Below, in pieces: positions 43,454 through 44,930 of a stretch of DNA of 44,930 nucleotides (positions within the stretch are counted from its first letter, which is position 1; every line of letters begins with the position of its first letter). The notes under the pieces were generated by a model. That model was not told the origin of the DNA. It did no database searches and worked only from the letters and a program-made list of their open reading frames with translations. The translations under genes were made by a program, and so were the position numbers. This DNA is from Caballeronia grimmiae (lineage in GTDB: Bacteria > Pseudomonadota > Gammaproteobacteria > Burkholderiales > Burkholderiaceae): contig NZ_JFHE01000043.1 in the NCBI RefSeq assembly GCF_000698555.1, positions 1 to 44,930 on the forward strand. Direction: 5' to 3'.

Positions 43454-44125
43454 ATGCCCCATTCCCAGTCAATGTCACGACGCAAGACGCCGAAGCCCGA
43501 TGTCATCGCGCGCGAGGCGCTGCTTGCGCGCTATGCGCACATCGCGGACAGCATCACGACGCTGTTCTTTCCCTATGCCGAAGTCGTAATCCACGATCTG
43601 TCGGATCAGACCGTCGCATATCTGTCGAACAATCTGTCGAAGCGCGAGATCGGCGACGACTCCGCGCTCGAGGATGTCGAGGACACCGCGCGCGACCGGC
43701 TCGTCGGTCCCTACGAGAAGGTGAACTGGGATGGCCGCCGCATGCGCTGCGTGAGTACGGCGCTGTTCGACGACGCAGGCAACGCCGCCGGCGTGATGTG
43801 CATCAACTTCAACATCGCGGCTTTTGAGGAAATGCGTTCGACGCTCGATCTCTTCCTGCGCGGCGCGGGCGTCGTCGCGCAGCCCGTCGAGCTTTTCAAA
43901 GACGACTGGCAGGAGCGCATCAACACGTTTCTGCACGGCTGGCTGCGCGAGCGGCAGATCGCGCTCAATTCGCTCACGCGCGAACATCGGCGTGAACTCG
44001 TCGAGGCGCTGCACGCGCAGGGCGCGTTCAAGGGCAAGAGTTCGGCGAATTATGTCGCCAAGGTGCTCGGGATGGGGCGCGCGACTGTTTACAAACATTT
44101 GCGGGAGATGAAGGACGGGGGTTGA
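43454..44125 (+). CDS. dauR: DauR-like transcriptional regulator (YheO PAS plus HTH)
   Basis: A 223-residue regulator. Residues about 22-130 form a YheO-type PAS-like sensor domain (RYAHIADSITTLFFPYAEVVIHDLSDQTVAYL through GVMCINFNI). The C-terminus is a helix-turn-helix of the DauR class (REHRRELVEALHAQGAF, YVAKVLGMGRATVYKHL). DauR controls the dauBA genes of D-arginine use in Pseudomonas aeruginosa. Here it follows the DauB-like gene by 33 bases, in the same order as that dauB-linked set. ATG 43472 is an alternative start. The ligand is presumably arginine or its keto acid; this is inference. Confidence 0.82.
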   Translation: MPHSQSMSRRKTPKPDVIAREALLARYAHIADSITTLFFPYAEVVIHDLSDQTVAYLSNNLSKREIGDDSALEDVEDTARDRLVGPYEKVNWDGRRMRCVSTALFDDAGNAAGVMCINFNIAAFEEMRSTLDLFLRGAGVVAQPVELFKDDWQERINTFLHGWLRERQIALNSLTREHRRELVEALHAQGAFKGKSSANYVAKVLGMGRATVYKHLREMKDGG

Positions 44126-44900
44126 GCGGTGGGGTGGCGCTGGCGTGGAGCGCGGGCGGGTTGTGGTTAGTGGCTAGCGTTTGAGTTCCTTATGGATAAC
44201 GAACTCGACGCCGGGCGCTTCCTTAAGCAGGAACGACAGACGGTTTCGTGAAGAGTTGCGCTAATCTCCGTCAGCATTGAATGTGTTCAACATAACCTGA
44301 AAACGCATTTCTAAATGTAGGTCCCAAGTTCAAATGTCGCGTTTCTGCCAGATAGAAACGTCGTGTTTTGACGTAGGTTCATTGCCAGGCAAGCGTCTCA
44401 GAAGCGCCGGCGAAGGCCCGCGTCCGCCGGTGTTGACGACACCGCTGCGCTCGATCAACACGCCTTGCGTCGAAGCTCTCCGTCGCGCTCAGACTCCCTC
44501 GGTCACGAAGCGTTGCGGTCCGTGCCGTTTTGAATATCGACGCGTTTCTCTTCGCCACCGAGAGGCAGGTAAAGTGTTGCTCTGACGATCCAGCCGCCAA
44601 CGCCACCCTTCACGACGCTGAGCTTGTCCCCGCCCGTACCCTTCGCCCGATACATGCACACACTCGATCGGAGCCTAGGTCGCGCATGACCGACTCGTTG
44701 GCGTCAATGCCGACTCGGGTTGGCGCTGACAAACGTCACCGAAATCGCTTGCATTTCGCGATAGCGCCCCTAGCGACAATGCCTGCGAGAAATGTGCGAC
44801 TCCTAACGTTAAAGCGCGCATTCCGCGTTTTGGTCGAAGCCGTTATCGGATATGGTGTCTCTAACCACTTAGCACACCACACCGGATCAGACGTCCGTGT
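44126..44900. other. 775-base right-edge stretch without a supported gene
   Basis: No frame has a recognisable product or good ribosome site. No terminator with a T run follows the DauR-type gene. The stretch ends in a short tandem repeat at the window edge. Confidence 0.55.
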
Positions 44901-44930
44901 GCCGTTTTGCCGTTTTGCCGTTTTGCCGTT
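44901..44930. repeat. 8-bp tandem repeat GCCGTTTT at window edge
   Basis: GCCGTTTT occurs three times in a row and begins a fourth copy (GCCGTT) that is cut by the window end, so the true copy number is unknown. The repeat is exact. Confidence 0.9.

Overview
The window is GC-rich and densely coded. It looks like a chromosome or megaplasmid segment from a Burkholderiaceae bacterium of the Burkholderia / Paraburkholderia / Caballeronia type. This rests on a hopanoid hpnK-hpnL pair, a phthalate (oph) cluster laid out as in Burkholderia, a XenA-type old yellow enzyme and branched-chain-amino-acid-type ABC systems. The species assignment is inference; no rRNA, tRNA, transposase, phage gene or CRISPR array was found.

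Left part (1-14142, all on the plus strand): the 3' part of hpnK and hpnL, then a four-repeat membrane protein, an OmpR-type two-component system, and an RND efflux operon. The outer-membrane gene of that operon is broken by a one-base frameshift in a G run. A small membrane protein closes the operon. A haemagglutinin-like exoprotein with GLUG repeats follows, without a secretion partner in view.

Middle part (15064-31395): a BON-domain protein and a divergent ArsR regulator / xenA pair with a perfect inverted repeat between them. Next comes a nine-gene minus-strand operon (27053 down to 17879): a Liv-type importer with a fused permease-ATPase, a 2,4'-dihydroxyacetophenone-dioxygenase-like cupin, a quinone-oxidoreductase-like protein, an SDR, a GldA-like dehydrogenase and a LacI repressor. 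Two identical palindromes TGAAGCGCTTCA stand before its first gene. I read it as a self-regulated uptake and catabolic system. Its substrate is unknown; a vicinal diol oxidised to an alpha-hydroxyketone and then cleaved would fit the enzyme set. After this lie a Tat-exported beta-helix lipoprotein behind an AT-rich leader, and a chemoreceptor.

Right part (32514-44125): a complete phthalate-to-protocatechuate cluster (MarR regulator, ophD-like transporter, ophA1, ophA2, ophB, ophC) with two near-identical MarR-type operators, one inside a good sigma70 promoter. A decayed MFS gene and a 54-residue small protein follow. The last cluster resembles the dau system for D-arginine: an FAD D-amino-acid dehydrogenase, an amino-acid-binding protein, an ornithine-cyclodeaminase-family enzyme and a DauR/YheO-type regulator. 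The window ends in an 8-bp tandem repeat.

The phthalate cluster yields protocatechuate, and the unknown operon could yield an aromatic acid such as 4-hydroxybenzoate. Together they suggest a bacterium that feeds on plant- or soil-derived aromatics and feeds them into the protocatechuate route.
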